Shown piece by piece: positions 49,981 to 60,800 of a DNA stretch of 64,000 nt. A program made the position numbers and the translations under genes. The DNA is from Ophthalmolycus amberensis (taxonomy: Eukaryota; Chordata; Actinopteri; Perciformes; Zoarcidae). The notes under the pieces were generated by a model that was given only the letters and a program-made list of their open reading frames with translations, was not told the origin of the DNA and made no database searches. The stretch's first letter is position 1. Each line of letters begins with the position of its first letter. The stretch spans positions 32,501-96,500 of the forward strand of contig JAFEUB010001804.1 in NCBI GenBank assembly GCA_024529925.1. The letters are read 5' to 3'.

Positions 49981-50736
49981 GAAAGCGACCCTACGAGTGC
50001 AACATCTGCCTTCAAACACAAACACCACCTGGTGGAACACTCGAGAATGCAGGCTGAAAACTCACCTCTTCAAGAAGGCCTACCCTTAGCCTTCCGCTTT
50101 GCACTTACTTAGCATCTATTGTATTCATACTAGCTTATTGCACTCATCGTTTTCACATTAGTTTGTGGCACTTATTGCATTCGTTTGTTTCTGCACTTTA
50201 CGTTGGTGCTGGTTTATGCTCTTAGATGCTTGTTTGAGGAAAGGAGATGCACTTATTACTTCTGGTGACTCGTTGTTCTCTCGAAAACCGATGTTGAATA
50301 CACTTATTGTCAGTCGCTTTGGATAAAAGTGTCTGCTAAATGACTGTTATGTAATGTAATGCACTCCGGTGAGAAACCCTACCACTGCAATAATTGCCGG
50401 AGGCGTTTCCGTCATTCTGGCTCGTTCTCCCAGCACATGAAGATGTACGACTCCTGCAGGGTGACCTGGCAACACTTTGGCTCCGGTTCGGGGCCGCACA
50501 GGGTTCAGTCGGAGCTCGGCAGCCCCGGCACCGGACTGCAGTCGGACAGCCGGACCACGACCCCGCCCTCCCAACTGGACTCAGAAGAGAGGGAGAGCGG
50601 GAAAGAGGAGGACGGAGAGATGGCAGAGGAAGAGGCGGAAGGAGAGACGGTGGACGAGGAGCTAAGGTGTTGTGGGATGGAGATCGAGGTGGGGGGACCA
50701 TCACATGGAGGACGAAGAGATGGAGGAAACAACTGA
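49981..50736 (+). pseudogene. zeb1 exon 8 copy, broken by deletion and a LINE insertion
   Basis: This starts after CTGCAG as in zeb1. It loses 8 bp within finger 6 (AAGAAGGC missing near 50008) and is then interrupted by about 310 bp of retroelement (about 50050-50360). It resumes at GCACTCCGGTGAGAAACCC with finger 7, whose terminal part is altered, and the [10 protein letters not shown] block. The acidic tail is short and shifts frame, ending in a TGA at about 50734-50736. No DATGEEE minisatellite is present. It is clearly non-functional as ZEB1. Confidence 0.9.
50050..50360 (+). mobile_element. 5'-truncated LINE tail inserted in zeb1 copy exon 8
   Basis: The left end translates as RLKTHLFKKAYP followed by a stop, the usual C-terminus of a fish LINE ORF2. 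The right end (CTTTGGATAAAAGTGTCTGC ... GTAATGTAATG) is a well-known type of 3' tail with short GTAAT repeats. It lies inside the coding copy, so insertion followed the duplication. Confidence 0.75.
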
Positions 50737-50836
50737 AGAGTCGGAGGAAGTGACGAGAGGAAATGACAAATACGGACAAAAGAATCAGGGAGGGGTCAGG
50801 CAGAGCCAAGGCCGCAAAGGAAGTGGTGACAAACGG

Positions 50837-52240
50837 CAAATAAAAGATAGAAGGTCTCTCATAGCTCCAATACCTCTGTTATTGAAGTTGAGTTAATTAA
50901 CTCAGAAAAGTCCAGAAAACCCAGGTGTGCCTGAATTAAAAAAAAGAAAGACAAAACGGTTGTTTTTCTTGTGGAAATGTGTTATTACAAGCACAGATTA
51001 TGAAGCAGAACTCTCCCATCAACTTGGTAGAGTTCCTGAGACATCCCATCTTATTGTTTTTCATCTGGTCAGGCTCCACCTCGTCCCCCGGCTCGGCCGA
51101 GGTTCCAGAAACACGGGCGCCGGTTCTTACCGAGCTTCTCCTTCTTTTGGTCGACTTTAGTAGTGAGTCAGTGTCTCAGTGTTATCAGCTTGTACATGAA
51201 GTCATACTGTACGTGAAGGAACAGGGCTGTTCCCTGCTCCACCCCAACGCCTCCAGCCTTATGCAAGACCTGTGTGCTGTTAAAAGTCTTATCTTTTCAC
51301 AGTTACTAAAAGATACTTCCCATGAAAGGTGCCATATAAATAAAGTTGAGATAAAATCGATTCAAATATTTTTGAGGCATACATAGTGTATCTCTTTACA
51401 AAATGCTTTTGGTCCTGATATCTATAAATACATGTTTTAAGACTTGTTGTTCAGGAATAATCTTCAGTTAGTTGACAGTCTTAGTTGCTCAATAGTTCAT
51501 AAATGCTTAAAACAACAGTTCTGTGAAGGCAGATTGAAATATACAAAGCTAAAACATGCAGGAATGTTCTGGATGTTGATGTGGTCTCTTATGTGTGTCA
51601 GTCAGGCCTGGCAGACCTTGAATAGTGTCTTTAATAATTCGGCCCATTTATTAACAGAATGTGTTCTCAGCTCTTTAAAAATACACGTTGACAGTTGTCA
51701 TGACGTTTTTCCATTTCTCCTGGTGCGCTCGGGTCTCTCTTGGAAAATACATCTTGATCTCAATGAGATTATTCAATAAAGGTTATAATCTGTATGTTGT
51801 TTTTAAGTGCAAAGGGTCTGTGATGCTCAGTGGAAGCAGGTTTGTTTTGCTGAGAAGAAAAGGGTCAAAAACAGAAGCAGAGTTCCTCCTAAAGCTGCAA
51901 AATGAAGGTCTGTCACCGGGTGGCGCTAGAAGACCAACAAACACACATTTACAAAACCAGAAAGAATCAAAGTCTGTAGACCACAATGTATTGAGAGCAA
52001 AAATCAGCACTTCATAAATAACTGAGTTATGACTCTTGATTATTAATCTGTCCTCTGAGTGCTGAGGAGAATGTGGAGCTCTGTCCAAATTTACATCCAT
52101 GAAATCTCATCACTTGTTTTTTCTCTCTTGTGAAAATGACAGATTATCTGCTCGGCTGATTTCAGTGTGCAAACGTTATTATGTGCAATTAGAGTATGAA
52201 TCAATGATATGATAGTGAGGGGGAGGGGGGGGGGATGAGA
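50837..52240. other. copy of zeb1 3' UTR and downstream flank
   Basis: Blocks follow the order of the source: 50845-50960 with 19176-19335, 51079-51287 with 20018-20217, about 51515-51565 with 20755-20815, 51747-51945 with 22665-22840, and 52000-52240 with 23470-23715. Intervening source sequence has been deleted. Beyond 52240 similarity ceases, which marks the right end of the duplication. Confidence 0.8.
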
Positions 52241-52973
52241 AGACAAAGCGGTCCAAGACAATCAGAGTTACCTTTTCATTTGTCTCTATTCCCTTTTTAC
52301 ATGGGACGTGAGTACAAGATGTGATGCATTATACATCATGTGATGTGATACTCAGTGTTATGTAAATTAACTAGTTTACCTAAATTTAGAAAAGCTTCTT
52401 GGTAGTTCAACCACATTCATATTTGCTTATTTTCCATTTTTTGTGTCATTAACTACTGAAACTACAAACAACTTTGTGCCATAAAAAGGAAAGATATATA
52501 TGTATATATGTATATTTCACTTTATCATTGTGTCCCTTATTGTGATTGATCATCAGGTAGCCACAATTACACACTTGACCTTTCACCTCTGTGTATGGCC
52601 TGAATGTGCAGAAGGGCAGGCGACAGCGTCATCATCTTCAGAAAGTTGTTCAGATTGTTCAAGTCAGATGATGTTAAACTGATCCCTCCTAAAATCAAAC
52701 TGTGTCCCACTTTAACCAGTAGGAGGCGCTGGTGGTCTGCCTTCGTGGCTCGTTGGGGGTTTGTGAGCTGCAGGTTTGTGTCTTCGCAATTTAAAACCAC
52801 TTTTGTGATTCTTGAAGCGTGAATGCTGTCACCAGATGTTAAACGCTGAACGTTATGTTTTCAAGACACTACATCACGGTCACGTGACTTCACGTCGCCA
52901 CCACTGAGCTAAAGAACATGTTGTAGTCTCATTTATTCACTTGTTAACAACCGTCTTTTAAAGACATGTAGAA
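52241..52973. other. intergenic, nothing recognised
   Basis: About 730 bp of unique-looking AT-rich sequence between the end of the zeb1 copy and the hAT element. No supported gene. Confidence 0.5.
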
Positions 52974-53710
52974 CAGGGGTTCTTAACCTTTTTGACCTCG
53001 GGGCCCAACTTTTCAAGTAGAAAGTGTCCCGGGGCCCATTCAAATATTAACACTATTAGTTTAAGTAATTGATCTCACTCTTGGTTTGATTTGTATTTAA
53101 TAACTATATTGTTACCTGTTCAACTCCACCCCTATTTTGGAGGAAAACCGCCTAAAATGACATACCCAAATTAAAATGGCTGTAGCTTCTGAACCACTCT
53201 GACTAGTATATACATCAAATGTGTAACTGTAGGTCATACAGAAATAGAGCAGTGGGCCTTTGGATCAATAAAAATTGAAGATTTTTGTCCGCATAAAATA
53301 AAAAAGTATCTTTCAGTATAAATAACTGCCCGTGGCTGTATCTATACAGGTAAAGGACAGTATATGGCTGTAACTACACTATCAGTGAACAACTGCCTCA
53401 AATTTGAAGAAGATTGGACAAAGTATGACCATTCTACAGTGTTTCTTCCATGAAGAGATCCAGGCGGAGCTCTAAAAGGACATTTGGAGACCCAAATGGA
53501 CACATGGTAACCAAATGATATTCTGACACACTAAAGGTGTTTCTCCCTTTATATTTTGACATTATATTATTTCCCTTTTATTTTTAGCCTTTGCAAATTG
53601 CAAAAACTATGTATGGTCGAAGACATGGTGTGTGAGTAGCGGACTTGCTGTGCGTAATGCCTGCGACCGAGCGCACGATCGAGCATGAGAATAGCTCAGT
53701 TACGCAAAGG

Positions 53711-54042
53711 TTATACGTTGGTTGACAGCTTATGTAAGAGGAACATACGGTTTGTACTATAAGTACTAGCGTTTTCTGAAGCCACTAGTTCCATGGTAAC
53801 ATCCGCTAGCACATTGTCGGGTCTGTAATGTGTCTTTTTCCGTCTAAATGCTGCAAGATCCGACTTAGTTTCGAAGGCTTCAGTGCTTCGTTTGATAGCA
53901 TTAGCCCACATTCCACACACTGAGCCCTCGGCTCTGCCTCGTTGCCTCCGTTCACAAAGCCGTACTTAAGAAAGTTAGGGTTGTACTTGCGCACACATTT
54001 AGACTTTTTGGGGGGTATGGCACTACTGTCGTCTTCATCTTT
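53711..54042 (-). pseudogene. hAT transposase N-terminal fragment (BED-type finger)
   Basis: The minus-strand frame from 54042 reads a basic PPKKSKCVRKY start. It continues with KYGFVNGG and CVECGLMLSNEALKPSKLSRILQH, the BED-type finger and motif found in ZBED5/FAM200-like hAT transposases. It stops at 53806. The rest of the transposase, including the catalytic domain and dimerisation region, is absent. Confidence 0.8.
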
Positions 54043-54180
54043 TTAAAAACGTATCCATAACTTTCGCTACAGGCTAGCGGCTAGCTGAGTGTCTTCTTCT
54101 GCTTATTGGAGCTTGTTAAACAACTGACTGACGCATTACCGCCACCAGGTGGTGGGAAGCTATATTGTAACTGAGCGTCT

Positions 54181-54375
54181 GGATGGATGGATGGATGGAT
54201 GGATGTAAACTTTATTTATCCCCAGGGGGAAATTCGTTTGTAGCAGCAGCAATTTACAGAGTAAAATATAACATATGGAATGCACAATATCTACAGTACA
54301 ATAAAATAACAGAGCAGATATGGATAACATATTCTCATGGATAACAGTAATATCTCTGGTGTCTTCAATTGATAA
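54181..54375 (-). mobile_element. 5'-truncated LINE tail nested in the hAT element
   Basis: A GGAT microsatellite (about 54181-54204) adjoins TTTATTTATCCCCAGGGGG, which inverted is the AATTTCCCCC-type tail with ATCC repeats seen at the 3' ends of fish Rex1-like LINEs. Family assignment is by resemblance only; the far boundary is approximate. Confidence 0.6.
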
Positions 54376-54485
54376 CCTATGCGGTCCCGCGGCCCACAGG
54401 TGCAAAACTGAAAGTTGTTTGCGGCCCTCTAGGTGGCGCTCTATCATGGGCCACGGCCCTATGGTTAAGAATCACTGATGTAGAA

Positions 54486-55280
54486 GACTCAAAATTAAAG
54501 AGAGGGTTTTTTTTATTGGCAAGCTTGTGTTAACCACAGACTTTATTTCAGGCATCAAACCAAAACCCATTTAAAACCACTGACTTTGAGACGGAAAACA
54601 GGAAGTGCAAAAAGTGGAACTCATTTCCGTGTTTTAGGTCTGTTTCCAGTCCAAACAGCATCTCCTTCAATCGATCCTCTGTATTAAACCCTCTGAATGT
54701 CTGTCGACCACCTTCCCCCCTCATGTGTCATGTTAGGACCTCTTCTCGGGGCGTGTAGGCGAACGAACTGTGTTTGATTGACATACCTCACTTTCCTACA
54801 CCTTTTCCTTCTCACCATGAAACTTCTGAAGTTTATTTTGAACATTAAAACAATTACTTTTTGTATTACAACTTTTCTGAAAATCTATGTTTAACAATAT
54901 AATGAGGCATTATCTTAATATTAATCTCAAATATGTGCTAAATTGCATACAGTTCCCAAAAAGAGCTACTGGAAATTACACACATTCTGAAGACACTACA
55001 GGTGAGTAGGGTACAAAGAATGAACTAAGAGATATCACCATGAAACTTCTCCAGTTGATGCAAGTTTCCTGAAATGTTATGTTTAAATATGCAAATGAGG
55101 CATTATGTAATGGTAACTTTTGGTGATGAAGTAGAAATCTACACACCCAAATAGACAAAGTAGTGAAATAAACACCGAGATGTTCATCTTCAGCGACAAC
55201 AACACATTCAGCTCATCTACAAACCAAACGGGTCGGCGTTTGCTCAAAATGAGTCGGGATGCTCAGAAGCACATCACAGC
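54486..55280. other. intergenic, nothing recognised
   Basis: About 800 bp between the hAT target duplication and the ERV LTR. It contains AT-rich sequence and no supported gene. Confidence 0.5.
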
Positions 55281-56480
55281 TGTTGGGGTCTGGCGCCACC
55301 TGGTGGCTGGCTGAGCTCCTCACAGTCTCGGCTCTCTTCACAATTGACCTAGGATCTGATCCTTGCCCCTTTAAGATGACCCCGCCTTCGGCCACTGGTC
55401 AGCCGGACCTTTCATTGGCCGACAAGCCGTCTCCCGCTGTGCGCAGAGACCCGCTTATAAGCGCCAACGCAGCGAAATATCGCTCTCTTCGCTCTGGACT
55501 CCGTCCGGTCTCCAAGAAGATTCACAGAGGACCCGATCGATCAACCCCCTCCCCCTCATCTCAGCACGCACGTGTCCCTTTTCGCTGGCCGAAACCCGAC
55601 CACGTCTATTCTGAGTTTAAGGCCTCGAGCCCGCGAGAAGCATCCGCTTCCCCCCTTCGTGTACACGACACGGTGCAAGGGAGACCAGAACCTCTTCCTC
55701 CACTGACCATTACCGGAAGATTACGAACGACACGTGTCTTAGCCGACGTTGGAACCCACAGGCCCTCCTCTCTGCAGCGAGGACGGTCGAACCAGCAGCC
55801 GCTCCCCAGCGTTCTGAAAAGCCGCTGCGCACTAGCCGCGCTGACCAGCTGCGTGAAAAGCCGCTCTTCCCAGACGCTTTTCTTTTTCTTCCGGGAGGAA
55901 GAAAACCATTCATCGACCACCACTCGACAACGTTGTCAAAACGCATCTCAGAGTAAGGGTCTCGGTGTCTGGGCGTAGTTTAGCTTAAATTAACTTAAGT
56001 TTAATTCAGGCCATTCAGTTATATGTTATTATTCCCGTGTTTTTGTCGTGTTAAAGTCATTGCTTTCGTTGCTGAGAGATTGCGCAATCGTCGACGGAGC
56101 TCAGAAGCCCGTCCCATTGTGCGTTTCCTGTTTGATTGTTTGCTTTTTGGGATTTCTTTGATTTTCATTTGTTCTGGCTCTTTCCTTGAATCAATTCTGT
56201 GAGTGGAGTGTGGAACCGCCACTATCGAGCACAAGTGTCGTTAGTTCGCGACGCGACAAACGGCAGCTTGTGTAAGATACGCTCGGCGACCCTCACTTCC
56301 ACTACGACGCGACACCGCACGCAGAAACTCTGATTCCTCTCTCTCTGCCTTTTATTCCTCTTGGTTTCCGTAATCTACACACACATAGAGCTCCGGATTG
56401 TGGGTGAAAACGCTCACCTATTGTTCTAACTCACGTGTGCGCCGTCACACGTGATCACATACAGCCGACCCCCCCCCCCC

Positions 56481-56710
56481 CCACCGCCATTTTGTCTAAG
56501 TCACTCGACTACGCCATCTGGTGGTAGGTTTTAACTATAGCTCTGTAAGACCCCCCTTTTCCCCCCCACCGCCATTTTGTTTAAGTCACTCGACTACGCC
56601 ATCTGGTGGTAGGTTTTAGCTATAGCGCTTTAAGGCTTTCCCCCTTTTTGTCTGCGTCACTCGACGCCGCCATCTTTGTAGTTTTTAGCGGTAGCTTTAA
56701 GCCCCCCTTC
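56481..56710 (+). repeat. tandem repeat in the LTR
   Basis: Three imperfect copies of a CCACCGCCATTTTGT...GTCACTCGAC...GCCATCTGGTGGTAGG unit begin near 56481, 56566 and 56640 (the third shortened). Repeated units in LTRs commonly act as enhancers. Here that is inference. Confidence 0.85.
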
Positions 56711-56864
56711 CTTTACATACACAGACCCATACACACACACACACATACTTGTATTACATACATCATCACCCATTTTATTCATTTGTTAGGTTAGGCATAT
56801 AAAATTGTATGATAGCGTTGTTGGTTGTGATATTAATTGATCTGATCACTTATTATTTCGATTC

Positions 56865-56870
56865 AATAAA
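56865..56870 (+). terminator. LTR polyadenylation signal
   Basis: AATAAA in AT-rich DNA 1.4 kb downstream of the LTR TATA-like box and 323 bp before the LTR end. Confidence 0.6.
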
Positions 56871-57196
56871 TTCTGTTATATTTTAAAGAGCAGTCGTTTG
56901 TGATTACTTGTGCATATTTGTGTAATAAGATCTGAATGTAGTGGCCTGTGTACGAACTTAAACCTTTACTGTCACTTCGAATGCATAGTCGCACACGACT
57001 ATTGACATTACGAGTGGCCACTAATTATGAGACTTAGTTTATCGTTTGGTTATTAGTCCCTGTTTACAGGGTGGTGCCCCGTTGTTATTAATAATCATTA
57101 ATAATTGTTACTTACATTAATAATTCTATTGATGTCAAGAATTCAGTTTCTTAAATGCTGATAACCCAAACACGCCCCTCTACGTTCCCAACATAT

Positions 57197-57214
57197 TGGT
57201 GCCCCGTGTGAGGC
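57197..57214 (+). other. primer-binding site of the ERV
   Basis: TGGTGCCCCGTGTGAGGC lies three bases after the LTR end; TGG is the start expected for pairing with a tRNA CCA end. I cannot name the tRNA. Confidence 0.7.
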
Positions 57215-57810
57215 CACGTTATTCCAGTCTTATTACAGTATATATGCATAATAATCCATAATTATTTTTGAATAATTAATTTTCCAAAATTTAATTTTTT
57301 TCGAAATTTTTTTTTTTTTTCTGCTTTTGAATGATCCAAATTTCTGAAACTTATTTTCCAAAATAGGTAGACCTTTGATATTCAAAATTTTTCCTTATTG
57401 TAATTTAATTTTTGATTTTAATTTTGATTTTTAATCTTAATTTTAATTGAAGTTAAATTTTTCCGAAATTCTTATTTCGTTTCCTTTCAGGTTCAATTAC
57501 TCGTTTCATTTCCTAAACTAGCAGTCAGCTGTGTAGTAGGTTTGATCGTTTATTTGTAATACTAATACTCTGTTTTCTTAAATCCCTCAAAGAAGTTATA
57601 CACAGCTGCCATAGGCAAAAGCGCTAAGCCACGTTAGCATTTTGTACCTTTGGTTGCCAAGCAGTAGTGATATCAGAGTAGTACAGTAGAAATTTGTAAG
57701 TCACAGAACTAGGCAATTCACTGTGCTCCTGCATTAACAGTAAACGCTAACAGTTTCTTACTAACAGTAGGGAATCAATAACCACTAGGAGTCGCGCTTA
57801 TTAAAAGAGA

Positions 57811-60800
57811 ATGAGCGACCACAAAGACTCCACTCCTGGAGCTGTAGCTCTAGAAGACACCGTATCACGAGATGCGGTGGCCGATCTCCTCACGCTCACG
57901 CCAGCTGAGAGAGAGTACTTTGGTACATCCGACACTGACGCGTGTCAGAAGCAATTAGTGGAGTTAATGGCGTATGTAAACCATCTATGTAAACCAAAAC
58001 GTATGATTCAAGACGTGATTGGATCAATCTTCCTCACCTACCATCAGAAGATGCAGCTGCAAGCTGTCGCACACCGCAGGGAAGGCGACAGGCTGCGCAG
58101 AGCAATGGGTGAGATCCAGATTGAGGTTAGGCAGGGAGAAACCGACTATCGAGCGCTTCAGGTAGAAAAAGAGACCTTGCAAGTGGATCTCAAGCAGATC
58201 CACACAGCGCTCAGCACCACCTTAGAGGCTAACGACAGAATGAAAGTGCTTCACAGTACCACGCAGGAACAGACACCCCTGACCCAGGTAAGTACTGTGC
58301 CATCCAACCTAGCCGCTCACCACGTCACTTTGGACAGCTACACTGCCAATCGTTCCTCGCAACCCTTGGACAGTGGTGCCTCATTCGGCCCGAGTCGGGC
58401 CACCCGGCATTTCAGTCGAACGGCTTCCCCACCCAACAGGGGGGAAGACCAATACCCTCCACCTAGTTCAAGGTCGCGACGAAACCACTCCCCCTCCCCC
58501 CCGAGGAGGGGGGATAGTCGCCCTGATTCCCCTCGCGGTGAATTAAGAGACTCGGACGGCCCAGGCCCCATCGGCGCGCAGGGCCTGCGTACCCGGCAGA
58601 TTGAATCTCTTACCAAAGATGTAGAACGTTTCGATCCCGGTAGCAGAGAGTCGAGCATCGACGACTATCCATGGGAGATCGACCGCTGCCTCCTTGACAT
58701 CTCGCGCCCCTCATCGCGCGAAAAGCTAAAGCTAAGCTGGAAAACCACGGCCAGAGGCGTCCATGTTTTCATGGAAACACTCCAGCCAGGTATCCGCGAC
58801 CGCTACTCGAGCCTCTGTCTGGCTCTCCGGTCGGAGTACTCCCTGTACCCCGACCCAGCTTCTGCCACCATCGGCGCTTTTGCAATCTCTCAAGGAAGGC
58901 TAGAGGCCCCGAGAGATTACTTCAGGCGTTTGAGGCCTATGAAGAAGCATGAAGACACTGCCAGAGTCCTGGGCATCCAACAGTCCAGAGACTCTCGGCC
59001 ACCCTTGAGAAACCAACGACCATGGCGGTCGGAGGACCAACGCAACCAGGGGGGTGAGAGACACCCCCAAGCTCACAACCAGGTAAGGCCAAGGCAGCGA
59101 CCCACATCGCATCCACCAAGGAGGGTTGAACGCAACCCTCCACAACCAGGTAGGTATAACGGACAGGCTCGCAGCCTCCCTGCAAGGGAAGCTGACAAGC
59201 CTGAGCTGGAGAGCCTAATCCGTAAGTATGTGCAAGAGGCAGTCAAGCAGCCGGGGAAACCACCAACCCCGCCAGGGAAACCCAATCCCAACTTGCCGCC
59301 CGCCGGACTAAGCCTAGAGATTTCTTCCTCTGCCGCCAAAGTCTACTTTGTAGGTGGGGGGAGAGACATCAGCACACTCCCGGGAACGGCCACTCCCGAC
59401 TTCGCACCTCCCCGTCCCATGACCTTCTTGGGTGACCTTGTCCGCAAAGGCAGGGCCCGTCGTATATACATCTCAGTCACACTGGGAGGCCATAACACTC
59501 TTGCTCTACTCGATTCCGGGTCAGAAATCAGCCTCATGTGTACCGCCACCTTCTTGATGGTTGCTGGAACTATGCATTCCCTTGGCACGACGCTGCAAAG
59601 CGAAACTTGCGCGGTTAGCATCACCAGCTACACCCAAGATAAGTCGCCCATCACCAAACGTGTCTGGGTTGACATCGCCTTTCAGGGAATGACTATCAAG
59701 CATCCCATCCATGTCTGCATCCTAGACACCGAACCCTTACTCCTTGGCCAGGACCTCTTGGACCGATTGGCCCCGCTCCTTGACTGTCATCAGGGACACA
59801 TTTGGGCACAAGTAGACACACCTAGGCCCCTGAACCTTACCGGTGACACGTCAGTTCCAGACGGACAAGTCGCCGTCATTCATGAAAACGAGTTGCCGAC
59901 GCCCCTGTGCCTGCCAGAGACTCCCCCTGAGTCGGCTCAGCCCGCTCCGCCTGCGGACCCGGGACAGTCGCACCCGAACCATGAGAGCTTGCCCCGTGAT
60001 CACCAGTCTTTCCTTTGCTCGTTGGAAGACCCAACTTCAGCATTGTACGGCCCCCGCTTGACTGGAGGCGTACACCTCAATGGCATTATGAATCCAGAGG
60101 CTCTCCTAGCACTCTGGTCTGAAAAATCAGCTGTCAGCCAAGACGTGTTCAACACGCTCTGCCAACAAAATCCACCGCCAGTCTTCGTTCAGCGAAGCCA
60201 CCGGCTTCTGTCAGCTGAACTACCACAAACGATGCTCAAAGCCATCGGTGTGTGTGCCCTCCACGTACGGAGTGGAGGTAAACAGGTGACACACCTGATC
60301 AGTGTGGTCCCTCGACTCCATCCCCCGTTCTTTGTGGGCGCAGACCTGCTAGTAAGACTTGGCGCCGTATTGGACACAGTCCACCAAGTTCTGTGGTCCC
60401 AAGGTAGCGCTGAGCGCTACCCCCTTACCACCGAACCCGAACACATGATATCGGGGCAAACCATCCCCCAGGCGTGTCAAGTCGCCAGCGAAACTGGCAC
60501 GACAGTGCCCGCCCGCACTGCCGGAGTTCCCATACGCCTCGTCATCCTTAAGGGACAGACGCTGCCTAGCGAACAGGCGTTCTTCCAACCGCTGCCTCGC
60601 TTTTGGGAACTGAACTTGAGAGTCTGTGGTACGCCCCTGCTTGAGGTGAACAATCGTTCAGCCTACATACTGGTTCAGAATCTGACCTACTCACCGATCC
60701 AGGTGACGGGAGGGCAACCATTAGGGATACTGGTTGACCAGTCCTTCCACGACTTTGAACTCACAGTCCCTGTCATAGGGGAGCTGCCCCCATCCCTAGC

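Larger units (their letters stand above)
52974..54477 (-). mobile_element. hAT-superfamily DNA transposon, decayed
   Basis: A 1504-bp unit flanked by a perfect 8-bp direct repeat ATGTAGAA (52966-52973 and 54478-54485), the target size of hAT elements. The ends are imperfect inverted repeats: CAGGGGTTCTTAACC at the left and, inverted, CAGTGATTCTTAACC at the right. It keeps only a BED-finger fragment of transposase on the minus strand, so it is non-autonomous. A LINE tail is nested inside. Confidence 0.92.
55281..57193 (+). repeat. 5' LTR of the ERV (1.9 kb)
   Basis: Bounded by perfect 7-bp inverted ends TGTTGGG and CCCAACA, followed after three bases by a primer-binding site. It carries a TATAAG box-like motif at 55456-55461 and AATAAA at 56865-56870, in promoter-then-poly(A) order. 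An internal 71-85-bp tandem repeat lies at 56481-56710. The left edge rests on the inverted-repeat match alone, since the partner LTR is outside the window. Confidence 0.75.

Noticed and set aside
25797..52240. A second functional zeb gene (zeb1 paralogue or zeb2)
   Set aside because: Only fragments identical in arrangement to the neighbouring zeb1 are present, with stops, an 8-bp deletion, missing exon 6 middle and a LINE in exon 8.
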